This document shows, in pieces, positions 7,282 through 16,648 of a stretch of DNA of 29,873 bases. The translations under genes and the position numbers were made by a program. Origin of the DNA: JBFMCT01 sp046565765 (lineage in GTDB: Bacteria; Actinomycetota; Acidimicrobiia; Acidimicrobiales; AC-14); assembly GCA_046565765.1 (NCBI GenBank), contig JBKHXX010000076.1, positions 1 to 29,873 on the forward strand. The letters run 5' to 3'. A model generated the notes under the pieces. It was not told the DNA's origin, made no database searches, and was given only the letters and a program-made list of their open reading frames with translations. How positions within the stretch are numbered: position 1 is the stretch's first letter; each line of letters opens with the position of its first letter.

Positions 7282-8379
7282 TCAGTGTAGGGGGGACACC
7301 CCGAGCTTGGCCCGGCATGCCTCCTCGTAGAGCTCCAGGTAGCACTCGGCCAGCCCCTCCATGGAGAACTCGGCGGCCCGGGCGTCGCCCGCGCTCACCA
7401 GGGAGCGGGCCGCCTCGGGCTCGTCCAGCACCCGGCCGATGGCCCGGGCCAGGGCGGCGGGGTCGCCGGGCGGGACCAGAAGGGCCTCGCGCCCGTCGCG
7501 GGCCACGTTGCGGTAGCCGGGCAGGTCGCTGGCGACGATCGGCGTGGACGCGGCCATGCCCTCCAGCAGCACCAGCCCGAACGACTCGCCGTGGAGGGAC
7601 GGCGCGCACAGCACGTCCGCCCCCCGCAGCCGCCGGGCCTTCTCCTCCTCGCTGATGCGCCCCAGCCACTCGACCCGCCGGTCGCCGGCGGTGCGGGCCT
7701 GGAGGCGCTCGGTCTCGGGACCGTCGCTGGCGATCCACAGCCGGACCTTGGCGGGCAGGTGGTCGAGGGCGGAGATGAGCACCGCCAGCCCCTTGCGGGG
7801 CTCGTGGCGGGACACGAACAGGGCGGTGGGGCCCTCCGTGGGCCACGGGGTGGCCTTGGCGAAGCGCTCCACGTCGATCCCGTTGAACAGCACCCGGTAG
7901 GAGCCTCCGAGGTGGCGTTGGGCCAGGTCACGGGCGTCCTCCGACACGGCACAGCGCACCTGGAGGCGGTTCCCCAGCCATCGCATCCCCGGCCGCAGCC
8001 ACTTGTAGGCGGCGCTGGTGCCGGCGGCGTGGAACGTTCCGACGATGGGGGCGGGGGCGTAGTAGAGGGTGGTCTGGGGCGCCCCGGGCACGCACGGCTC
8101 GTGCACGTGGAGCACGTCGAACCGCTCGTCGCGCAGGGCCCGGAGGGTACGGAGGACGCAGGAGATATCGGGGGCGATGGGCGCCACCGACCCGTTGGCC
8201 GACGTGGGGAGGCACCCTCCGAGGGGGATCACGCCCACCTCGGGCGGCGGGCCGTCGCAGGGGCCCAGCACCCGGGTGGGATGGCCCATGGCCCGCAGCG
8301 TCCGCGCCAGTCCCAGCACCTGCTCCTGAACCCCGCCGGGCAGGGACAGGCTGTACGGGCTGACCAGTCCGACACGCAT
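7282..8379 (-). CDS. pimA: PimA-like GT4 phosphatidylinositol mannosyltransferase
   Basis: A 365-residue GT-B glycosyltransferase of family GT4. The N-terminus RVGLVSPYSLSLPGGVQEQV and the segment VPTSANGSVA-like LPTSANGSVAPI closely resemble mycobacterial PimA, which transfers the first mannose from GDP-mannose to phosphatidylinositol at the cytoplasmic membrane. Further motifs are VLHVHEPCVPGAP, FNGIDVERF, VSRHEPRKGL, and the nucleotide-sugar motif HGESFGLVLLEGMA with SDLPGYRNV. pgsA and patA, the neighbouring steps of PIM synthesis, lie in this window, supporting the call. ATG at 8379; the gene heads the minus-strand block and diverges from the aminopeptidase. A different GT4 acceptor cannot be excluded. 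Confidence 0.87.
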   Translation of the reverse strand: MRVGLVSPYSLSLPGGVQEQVLGLARTLRAMGHPTRVLGPCDGPPPEVGVIPLGGCLPTSANGSVAPIAPDISCVLRTLRALRDERFDVLHVHEPCVPGAPQTTLYYAPAPIVGTFHAAGTSAAYKWLRPGMRWLGNRLQVRCAVSEDARDLAQRHLGGSYRVLFNGIDVERFAKATPWPTEGPTALFVSRHEPRKGLAVLISALDHLPAKVRLWIASDGPETERLQARTAGDRRVEWLGRISEEEKARRLRGADVLCAPSLHGESFGLVLLEGMAASTPIVASDLPGYRNVARDGREALLVPPGDPAALARAIGRVLDEPEAARSLVSAGDARAAEFSMEGLAECYLELYEEACRAKLGVSPLH

Positions 8380-8463
8380 TGGCCGACCAGGTTAGTGGCG
8401 CCGGTTTTTCGGAGCCGAACAGGCCTCGCAGGTACATTCCACGCCGGAGAAGCAAGGAGCCCC
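8380..8463. promoter_or_regulatory. Divergent intergenic region, pimA-like / pepN
   Basis: These 84 bases separate divergent genes and must hold both starts of transcription unless leaderless promoters are used. On the plus strand TACATT (8433-8438) fits TANNNT of an actinobacterial -10 box, about 26 bases before the pepN start; no clear -35 was found. AAGGAG at 8454-8459 is a good ribosome binding site for pepN. Confidence 0.4.
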
Positions 8464-11007
<2,544 letters not shown>

Positions 11008-11010
11008 AAG

Positions 11011-11409
11011 CTAGCGGCGGCGGGCCTTGCGGCGGCGGCGCTTGCCCAACAGCAGGCCCAACGCCAGCACCGCCACCAGCACGCCGGCGAGGGCCGGCTT
11101 CCTCGCCGTCTGCGGGCCCCGGGCGGGCTGCACCGGGGGCAGCGGCTGGGCCTGGCGCTCGATCTGGCGGTCGACGACCTCGTCGGCGGGTTGGTCTGTC
11201 ACGCCCAGCTTGGCCGCGAAGTCGTCGAGGTCGGGCTTGTCCTGCTCCTTCTCCGGGCGGTGACCGGGCTGGTTCTCGGCGGGCACCGGCCCGGTCCGGC
11301 CCTCGGTGGAGGGCGTGGACTGGCCGTCGACGACGGCGGCGACGGCATCCTGGTCCTGCGAGGGCGTCTTGCGGCTGCGGGCCAGCTCGGGCTGCTGAGG
11401 GTTCGACAT
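11011..11409 (-). CDS. Small tail-anchored membrane protein, unknown function
   Basis: I do not recognise this 132-residue protein. It is hydrophilic and rich in Gln, Pro, Asp and Glu up to about residue 104, with an acidic stretch KPDLDDFAAKLGV, then has one hydrophobic helix (ALAGVLVAVLALGLLLG, about 105-121) followed by a very basic tail KRRRRKARRR. This is the pattern of a C-terminally anchored protein with the N-terminal part outside or inside depending on insertion; the strongly positive tail suggests that the C-terminus is cytoplasmic. It is convergent with pepN (three-base gap). The pro/gln-rich region suggests disorder. ATG at 11409; codon use matches neighbours, so it is probably real. 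Confidence 0.65.
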   Translation of the reverse strand: MSNPQQPELARSRKTPSQDQDAVAAVVDGQSTPSTEGRTGPVPAENQPGHRPEKEQDKPDLDDFAAKLGVTDQPADEVVDRQIERQAQPLPPVQPARGPQTARKPALAGVLVAVLALGLLLGKRRRRKARRR

Positions 11410-11471
11410 GTCCTGGTGGGTACCCGAGACGGCGGCGCCTCAAGCTGCTCGCCCGCCCGCCGCCCCGGCGG

Positions 11472-12239
11472 CTACCGCTTTCCCGTCACCACGTAGCGCA
11501 CGCACTCCCCCTGGTTCCTGAACCCGAAGCGCGCCCAGCCGCCGTCCCGGCACTGGTCGACGTCGGTGGGCAGGGCCACCACGGGCGCCACCCCGTCGGA
11601 GCGGAAGCGCTGCTCGAAGCCGTCGACGGTCTGCCCTGCCTGGGGCCCTTCGCGCACGTAGAACGTGCTGTAGAAGAGCGTGGCCGTGCCGAAGTCGGCG
11701 AACGTCCCGTCGGCCGCGGTGATCAGGGCCGAGTACCTGAGCTGGGGGGTGATGGCGTAGATGGAGTGGGTGTACCAGGAGCCCGAGTCCTCCAGGCACG
11801 AAGCCTCCATCGTGTCGAACTGCTCGGGCACCACGGTGCGGTCGAACGACTTGGTGCCCTCCACCTGGCCCACGGGCGAGTCGATGGTGAACCGGGCCTG
11901 GATGTCGACGATCTCTCGCAGCCCCGACGGGTCGGCCGGTCCCAGCGTCACCGTCAGCTGTTCGGAGAAGGTGCCGGGATAGGGGCCGGTGGCGGCTCCG
12001 GTGGCGGTGGCGACGGCGGTGCCCCCCTCCTCGTCACAGGCGTAGGCCGTGGTCACCACCGCGTCGGGGTCGGTCTCCCAGGTCATCCCCGAGGCGTTGA
12101 AGACCTCGCCCGCCAGATCGGGCGGCGGGCCGGCCTGCGCCGCCGCCGGGACCAGTGACACCGCCCCCACGGCCGCGGTGGCCAGGACCGTCGCCGTGAG
12201 CCGGCGCGCGCGGTTAAACGTCGATCGCAACCCCTGCAT
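11472..12239 (-). CDS. Secreted protein of unknown function
   Basis: A 255-residue exported protein I cannot assign to a family. The N-terminus has a textbook Sec signal: basic n-region (RSTFNRARR), hydrophobic core (TATVLATAAVGAVSLVPA) and a likely cleavage after AAAQA at about residue 35. The mature part is mostly beta-like, with several Cys (YACDEE, ASCLEDSG, DQCRDGG, GECVRYV) that could form disulfides. The end, DGGWARFGFRNQGECVRYVVTGK, resembles a short Cys-containing 'GW..FGF.NQGECVR' motif found at the end of some actinobacterial secreted proteins. ATG 12239 is preceded by a strong AGGGGGAG site; the frame upstream of it is not supported. Confidence 0.75.
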   Translation of the reverse strand: MQGLRSTFNRARRLTATVLATAAVGAVSLVPAAAQAGPPPDLAGEVFNASGMTWETDPDAVVTTAYACDEEGGTAVATATGAATGPYPGTFSEQLTVTLGPADPSGLREIVDIQARFTIDSPVGQVEGTKSFDRTVVPEQFDTMEASCLEDSGSWYTHSIYAITPQLRYSALITAADGTFADFGTATLFYSTFYVREGPQAGQTVDGFEQRFRSDGVAPVVALPTDVDQCRDGGWARFGFRNQGECVRYVVTGKR

Positions 12240-12355
12240 GCTCTCCCCCTGCCTCGTACCCGATTGTGAGCGAGCGTGAGTCTGCCACGCCGGCGCTAAC
12301 TTTCCGTGCCGCCTAGGCGGGTTGACGGGGGAACGGGCAAGGGCGCAGTGGGCCG
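12240..12355. promoter_or_regulatory. Divergent intergenic region with a 12-base perfect palindrome
   Basis: These 116 bases lie between the divergent secreted-protein and PIG-V-like genes. CCGCCTAGGCGG at 12309-12320 is a perfect palindrome, directly followed by TTGACG (12322-12327), a good -35 hexamer. A matching -10 about 17 bases further on is not evident. The palindrome could be an operator next to the promoter of the PIG-V-like gene. Confidence 0.35.
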
Positions 12356-13558
12356 ATGACGACGACACCGACGGAGGTTCCGCGGGTCGGGCGCGCCCCC
12401 CGACAGCCGGGCGGGCCGGGCGACTACTCCTGGCTGTGGCTGCCGATCGGGGTCGCCGGCGTCCTGGCGCTTGTGCTCTTCGCGCTGTCGACGTGGGCGT
12501 ACACCCAACTGCCGCCGTTCATGCCCCGGCTCCCTCCGCGGGCCCTGTCCGCCCACCGCTGGCTGCAGGCGTGGAGTTGGTGGGACGGGGCGTGGTACGT
12601 CGACATCGCCCGCCGCGGCTACTTCTTCGTCCCCGGCGCGCAGTCGTCGGTCGCGTTTTTCCCCGCCTACCCGCTGCTGGTGCGGGCCGTCAGCCGGGTG
12701 ATGGGCGACGCGGTGCTGGCCGGGTTCGCCACCACGCTGGCGTTCGGCCTGACGGCCACCGCCCTGTTCCACCGCTGGGTGCTGGACAAGCTGGGCGCCC
12801 ACCGGGCCCCGTGGGCCCTGGCCGCCTTCCTGCTCTACCCGGGCTCCTTCTACCTGTTCGGCACCGTCTATGCCGACTCGTTGTTCCTGGCCGCCTTGCT
12901 GGCCGCCTTCCTGCTGGTGGAACGGGACCGGCCGGGATGGGCCGGCCTGGCGGCGGCGGTGGCGACCGCCACCCGGCCGGTGGGGCTGGCGGTGGCAGTC
13001 GGCGTGTGGGCCCGCGCCGTGGAGCGCCGGGGCGGGTGGAGGGCCCTGCGGGCACCCGACGCCGGGCTGCTCCTGGCCCCGGCAGGGGCAGTAGCCTACG
13101 CCGCCTGGCTGTGGGCCCGCTTCGGCAGCCCGCTCCTGTTCATGCAGGCCGAGGCGGGGTGGCACCAGGCTCCGGGCTGGCAGACGTGGCTGAAGTTCGG
13201 CTGGTTCCGCGGGATGTGGCGCTGGGTCACCCGCTGGGGCGTCCTCGACCCCAAGGGCCTCCATCTCCTCGGGCACGCGGTGGTCACCGTGGTGGCGATC
13301 GGCATGCTCCCGGTGGTGTTCCGCCGCTTCGGGCGGGCCTACGGGCTGTACACGGCGGCCCTCGTCGTCGGGTGCGCCGTCTCCACCAGCAACTTCGTCG
13401 GGATGGGGCGATACGTGCTGGGCGCCTTCCCCCTGTTCGCGCTGGCCGGGGACGTGCTCGTCCGCCGACCGCGGGTGCGGTTGGCGGCGCTGGCAGCCAG
13501 TGCGATCGCTCTGCTCACGTTCACCCATCTCCACGCCCGCAACCTGCTCATCTCCTAA
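12356..13558 (+). CDS. PIG-V-like GT-C mannosyltransferase, multi-pass membrane protein
   Basis: A 400-residue integral membrane protein with about eight or more hydrophobic segments (first at about 26-46). The motif WDGAWYVDIARRGY, located after the first membrane helix, matches the DxxxY region of PIG-V/GPI mannosyltransferase II-like proteins, and FFPAYPLLVR, LLYPGSFYLFGTVYADSLF, TRPVG follow in family order. Such GT-C enzymes use polyprenyl-phosphate mannose on the outer face of the membrane. In bacteria the acceptor is not generally known; with PIM enzymes in the same window, a role in mannolipid or glycoprotein mannosylation is a reasonable inference. ATG 12356; stop at 13558. Confidence 0.82.
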   Translation: MTTTPTEVPRVGRAPRQPGGPGDYSWLWLPIGVAGVLALVLFALSTWAYTQLPPFMPRLPPRALSAHRWLQAWSWWDGAWYVDIARRGYFFVPGAQSSVAFFPAYPLLVRAVSRVMGDAVLAGFATTLAFGLTATALFHRWVLDKLGAHRAPWALAAFLLYPGSFYLFGTVYADSLFLAALLAAFLLVERDRPGWAGLAAAVATATRPVGLAVAVGVWARAVERRGGWRALRAPDAGLLLAPAGAVAYAAWLWARFGSPLLFMQAEAGWHQAPGWQTWLKFGWFRGMWRWVTRWGVLDPKGLHLLGHAVVTVVAIGMLPVVFRRFGRAYGLYTAALVVGCAVSTSNFVGMGRYVLGAFPLFALAGDVLVRRPRVRLAALAASAIALLTFTHLHARNLLIS

Positions 13559-13632
13559 CCCCCGGCGGCGAGTGGCGGTGGGGTCATGTGGGGATAGGTG
13601 AGGCAACCTCCACCAAACGGAAGGAAGGGCGG

Positions 13633-14397
13633 ATGAAGAAACTGACCACCGCGGGGGTGCTTGCCACTCTCGGGCTTCTCGGGCTGCCGGTGATGCTCGG
13701 CATCGCCTCGGCACAGGAGGTGCCACCGGAGTGCGGGCCACCCGGGGACGAGCGACCGGTCACCATCCAGGGGGCGGGCCTGATCCTGGGGACCGACGGC
13801 AACGACGTCATCGGCGGCAGCCCGGGCCGGGACGTGATCCTCGCCGGCGCGGGCGACGACTACATCTGCGGCAACGGCGGCGACGACCTGATCATCGGAG
13901 GTGACGGCAACGACGTGGTCATCGGCGGGCCCTTCGACGCCCCGCCCTTCGTCGAGCAGGGCAGCCGTGACGTGCTCATCGGCGGCGAGGGCGACGACCT
14001 CATGGCCGGCCTGGGCGGGCCCGACGTGATCCTCGGCCAGGACGGCGACGACGAGCTGATCGGCATGGGTGGTCCCGACCGGGTGATCGGCGGCGACGGC
14101 GACGACACCGCCTACGGCGGACCCCACGACGACCTCGTCCTCGGCGGCGACGGCGACGACAACCTCTTCGGCAACTACGGGGCCGACAACGTCCAGGGCG
14201 GTGCGGGCAGCGACTACGTCAACGGCGACAACCCCAACGTCGACGGGCCTCCCGAGGAGGAGCTCCCGTTCCCGACCAACCAGGGACCGGATTCGTGCTC
14301 CGGCGGGCCCGGCGCCGACACGGTCGTGAACTGCGAGAACGTCTCGGACGGCAGCGACCCGGGCGGTCCCGGCCCGCCGCCGTTGCCCCAGCTGTAG
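13633..14397 (+). CDS. Sec-exported RTX-like calcium-binding repeat protein
   Basis: A 254-residue protein with a Sec signal peptide (MKKLTTAGVLATLGLLGLPVMLGIASAQ, cleavage near 27-28) followed from about residue 52 by at least ten RTX-type nonapeptides of the form GGxGxDxxx, e.g. GTDGNDVIGG, GAGDDYICG, GGDGNDVVIGG, GGEGDDLMAG, GQDGDDELIG, GGDGDDTAYGG. These form calcium-binding beta rolls. Four cysteines (ECGPP, YICGN, DSCSGG, VNCENV) are unusual among RTX proteins, which are usually Cys-free, and suggest disulfides. The Sec signal instead of a C-terminal type I signal is the pattern seen in actinobacteria. ATG 13633 follows a strong GGAAGGAAGG site. Exact role unknown. Confidence 0.88.
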   Translation: MKKLTTAGVLATLGLLGLPVMLGIASAQEVPPECGPPGDERPVTIQGAGLILGTDGNDVIGGSPGRDVILAGAGDDYICGNGGDDLIIGGDGNDVVIGGPFDAPPFVEQGSRDVLIGGEGDDLMAGLGGPDVILGQDGDDELIGMGGPDRVIGGDGDDTAYGGPHDDLVLGGDGDDNLFGNYGADNVQGGAGSDYVNGDNPNVDGPPEEELPFPTNQGPDSCSGGPGADTVVNCENVSDGSDPGGPGPPPLPQL

Positions 14398-14414
14398 CGA
14401 TCGTCCAGCATTAC

Positions 14415-14451
14415 GCAACTGACCACCGGTCCCGGCCGGTGGTCAGTTCGC
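14415..14451. terminator. Bidirectional terminator-like hairpin
   Basis: AACTGACCACCGG at 14417-14429 pairs perfectly with CCGGTGGTCAGTT at 14436-14448 around a six-base loop, extended by GC/GC with one bulged base. CTTTCT follows on the plus side. It lies 17 bases after the RTX-like gene stop and 26 bases before the convergent small gene's stop, so it probably ends both transcripts. Confidence 0.8.
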
Positions 14452-14476
14452 TTTCTGGCCCGATCCGGGCGGCGAC

Positions 14477-14698
14477 CTACTTGTTCCTGACGGCCACCCC
14501 GAGGAAGATCCCGACGATGAGCCCGATGCTGCCGGCGGCCATCGTCATCATCGTGCCCGTCGTCATGGCGGTCGTCGTCGCCATGTTCCCGGCCTGAACA
14601 GCCCCCTGCGTGGCCTCCATGCCGGCCGTGGTCGCCGTCTGCGCCGCCTGGGCGGTCTCCAGTGCGTGGATCCTCTCGAGAAGCTTCTCGTTGTCCAT
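14477..14698 (-). CDS. 73-residue coiled-coil plus membrane-helix protein
   Basis: A small protein: MDNEKLLERIHALETAQ has heptad spacing of Leu/Ile/Leu (L6, L7, I10, L13), then an Ala/Thr/Met/Gln-rich middle, and a C-terminal hydrophobic helix GSIGLIVGIFLGVAV ending VRNK. No family is recognised. ATG 14698 is preceded by GAAAGG at suitable spacing; ATG 14704 (two residues longer) would have that site touching it and is less likely. A frame that remains open to 14989 is rejected. Methionine-rich stretch TTTAMTTGTMMTMAAG is unusual. Convergent with the RTX-like gene, followed by a shared terminator. Confidence 0.65.
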   Translation of the reverse strand: MDNEKLLERIHALETAQAAQTATTAGMEATQGAVQAGNMATTTAMTTGTMMTMAAGSIGLIVGIFLGVAVRNK

Positions 14699-14704
14699 GT
14701 TCAT

Positions 14705-14946
14705 CCTTTCGTCGTGTCGTCTGTCGTCCCCGCGAGCTGCTGAGGCCCTCCATGCCGCCGCCGCGAAAGCGCTCAAGGCAGATCGGGGGATCACGCATAG
14801 CGCGTGGAGGCGTTCCGGGAGCGGCCCTCGCGGCCGAACCTTCCGCCCCGGCCGGCTCGTCAGTTCAACCGCCCCGAGCGCTCTACCCGTCCCTGTTCCG
14901 GCCACAAACCACGGAGGCGCGGGCGCACCACGGGCTGGCCGCGCCT
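14705..14946. other. Intergenic region without recognised gene
   Basis: This 242-base gap between patA and the 73-residue gene (both minus strand) holds no convincing gene. A short inverted repeat CGGCC/GGCCG near 14832-14846 and the patA end hairpin are the only structures seen. It must contain the promoter of the small gene, but no clear -35/-10 pair could be picked out. Confidence 0.5.
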
Positions 14947-14956
14947 CTAGGCGCGG
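14939..14956 (-). terminator. Hairpin with the patA stop codon in its loop
   Basis: CCGCGCC at 14939-14945 pairs with GGCGCGG at 14950-14956; the four-base loop contains the TAG stop of patA (complement of CTA at 14947-14949). No T-run follows, so it may be an actinobacterial U-less terminator or an mRNA end stabiliser. Confidence 0.45.
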
Positions 14957-15825
14957 TCGCTCGGCCAGTTGGGCTGGAAGAGGTGCCACTGGTCGGGGGC
15001 GGCCCGGATGAGGTTTTCCAGCTCGGAGGCGATGGCCTGGGTGAGGCCGGCGATGTCGTCGCGCAGGCGGCCGGACCGCTCGTGGGGGATGGGCGGGCGC
15101 ACGACGGCGTGGTGGCCGTCGCCCTTGAAGTAGACGGCGGTCGGCAGGACGGGGGCGCCGGCCCGGAGGGCGAGGGTGGCCGGCCCGCCGGGCAGGGTGG
15201 TGCGCTCTCCGAAGAACTCGACGTCCACCCCCCCGCCGCCGATGTCCCGGTCGGACAGCAGGGCCACGATCTCGTTGTTGCGCAGGGCCCGCAGCACCTC
15301 GGTGCCGGCGCCCTTGCCGAGGGGGATGACGGTCAGGCCGAACTTGCCCCGGAGCCCCACGAACCAGTCGAACAGCTCGGGCGGCTCCACCCGCTCCACC
15401 ACCACCGTCATGGGGAAGGCGTTGCGGGTGAACCAGAACCCGCCCGTCTCCCAGCCCCCCACGTGGGGCAGGGCCAGCACCGCCCCCTTGCCCGCTTCCC
15501 GGGCGGCCCGGATGTGGTCGAGGCCCTCGATGGTGAAGCGGGAGTCGACCAGGGCGGGGTCGAGCGACGGCAGCCGCAGCGACTCGATCCAGTAGCGGGC
15601 GTAGGACGCGACGGCAGCGCGGACGGCGGCCCGCTCCTCGGCGGCCGAGAGGTCCCGGCCCGAGACCCGGCGGGCGTGGCGGGCCACCATGGCGGCGCGG
15701 TCCCCGAGGAACGGGACGGCGGCGGTGCCGGCCAGCCGCGAGAGCGGTCCCACGGCGCGTTCAGGGACGGCGGTGGCGACCGCGGCGGCCGCCCGGTAGG
15801 CGACGTACGGGAGCCGGCTGCTCAG
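14947..15825 (-). CDS. patA: PatA-like phosphatidylinositol mannoside acyltransferase (LpxL/HtrB family)
   Basis: An acyltransferase of the LpxL/HtrB superfamily, by context the enzyme that acylates mannose of PIM1/PIM2. The catalytic HxxxxE motif is visible in LPHVGGWETGGFW (H121, E126 in the 292-residue form), with FFGERTTLPGGPATLALRAGAPVLP and the C-terminal PDQWHLFQPNWPSDRA typical of the family. Start: the family N-terminus SSRLPYVAYRAAAAVATAVPE is encoded upstream of the first GTG (15753), and the only codon available before an in-frame TAG is CTG at 15825. CTG overlaps the pgsA stop as CTGA, exactly like the GTGA overlaps elsewhere here. I therefore propose a CTG start; the conservative start is GTG 15753 (268 residues). 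Confidence 0.85.
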   Translation of the reverse strand: MSSRLPYVAYRAAAAVATAVPERAVGPLSRLAGTAAVPFLGDRAAMVARHARRVSGRDLSAAEERAAVRAAVASYARYWIESLRLPSLDPALVDSRFTIEGLDHIRAAREAGKGAVLALPHVGGWETGGFWFTRNAFPMTVVVERVEPPELFDWFVGLRGKFGLTVIPLGKGAGTEVLRALRNNEIVALLSDRDIGGGGVDVEFFGERTTLPGGPATLALRAGAPVLPTAVYFKGDGHHAVVRPPIPHERSGRLRDDIAGLTQAIASELENLIRAAPDQWHLFQPNWPSDRA

Positions 15826-16544
15826 CTACGGGGCGGGCGTTGCGTGCCGGCGCGCTCGCGCCAACGGGCAGCCCGGGCGCCGGAGCGGGCCCGGGGCTCG
15901 AAGCCCTCGCCCGGCCGCCAGCCGCGCCAGCGGCCTGCCAGGGGCCGCTCGCGGGGCGGGCGCTGGGGCGCCGAGGCCTGCCGCCACACCATCACGAACC
16001 GGTGAACGGCGGTGACCACGGTGAGAGCGAGCATCAGCCACAGGGCGGGGACCAGGATCGGGAACAGGAGGCCCAGCCCGAGCAGGAGCATGCGCTCGGC
16101 CCGCTCCATGAGCCCGCCCCGGGCGGAGAACCCGAGCGACTCGGCCCGGGCCCGCTCGTAGCTGACCAGCCCGGACGCACCCGCCACCGCGAACGGCAGC
16201 AGGGCGGCGTGGCCCCCGTGCGCCGACGCCAGGTGCCAGGCCACGCCCCCGAGCACGAAGGTGTCGGAGATGCGGTCGCTCACCGAGTCGAAGAACGCCC
16301 CACGGGGCGACGAGGTGCCCGAGGCCTTGGCCACCGCCCCGTCCAGCACGTCGGGGATGGCCGAGGCGGCCAGCAGCAGGGCGCCGACGACCAGCCAGCC
16401 CTGGGCCACGGCCAGGCCGGCCCCGATGGAGATGACCACGCCGAGGGCGGTGAGGTGATCGGCCTTGATGCCGACCTTGCCCAGACCCGAGCCGACCGGG
16501 CGGAGGCTGCGCTCCACGCCCGTACGGCAGCGCTTGTCGAACAC
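15822..16544 (-). CDS. pgsA: CDP-alcohol phosphatidyltransferase, probable phosphatidylinositol phosphate synthase
   Basis: A 240-residue membrane protein with the CDP-alcohol phosphotransferase signature D-x2-D-G-x2-A-[R]-x8-G-x3-D-x3-D at residues 65-90: D65, D68, G69, A72, K73, G82, D86, D90. All acidic metal ligands are present, but the usual Arg is Lys at 73. About six membrane segments follow the usual pattern. In actinobacteria the gene next to patA makes phosphatidylinositol phosphate from CDP-diacylglycerol and inositol phosphate, so that is the likely reaction. The C-terminal 45 residues are very Arg/Pro-rich and longer than usual. GTG start at 16544; patA is coupled by a 4-base overlap. 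Confidence 0.86.
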   Translation of the reverse strand: MFDKRCRTGVERSLRPVGSGLGKVGIKADHLTALGVVISIGAGLAVAQGWLVVGALLLAASAIPDVLDGAVAKASGTSSPRGAFFDSVSDRISDTFVLGGVAWHLASAHGGHAALLPFAVAGASGLVSYERARAESLGFSARGGLMERAERMLLLGLGLLFPILVPALWLMLALTVVTAVHRFVMVWRQASAPQRPPRERPLAGRWRGWRPGEGFEPRARSGARAARWRERAGTQRPPRS

Positions 16545-16648
16545 GGGGAAGTACCCCCTCTTTTATGGGTAGAAGACCCTCCCAAACTACCAGGCAGGGC
16601 CGGTAGGCTCGGGTCTTCCATCGATCTGACGTCTCGCAGCGAGGTCCC
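16545..16648. promoter_or_regulatory. Divergent pgsA/fusA2 region with nested inverted repeat
   Basis: The 104-base region contains GAAGACCC (16572-16579) matched by GGGTCTTC (16611-16618), and nested inside CTACC (16587-16591) matched by GGTAG (16602-16606) with GGC/GCC at the tip. It could form a cruciform operator or an RNA leader on either strand. GGGG/CCCC (16545-16548, 16554-16557) next to the pgsA GTG may mask its AGGGGG ribosome site. GAGG at 16641-16644 serves fusA2. Confidence 0.5.

Noticed and set aside
13790..14240. DNA-level repeat array or CRISPR within the RTX-like gene
   Set aside because: The periodicity is that of glycine/aspartate nonapeptides in a coding frame, with no constant-length unique spacers.
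14705..14989. Longer frame extending the 73-residue gene upstream to 14989
   Set aside because: The extension is Arg/Pro/Ala-rich without domain features and overlaps the end of patA; the ATG at 14698 has its own ribosome site.
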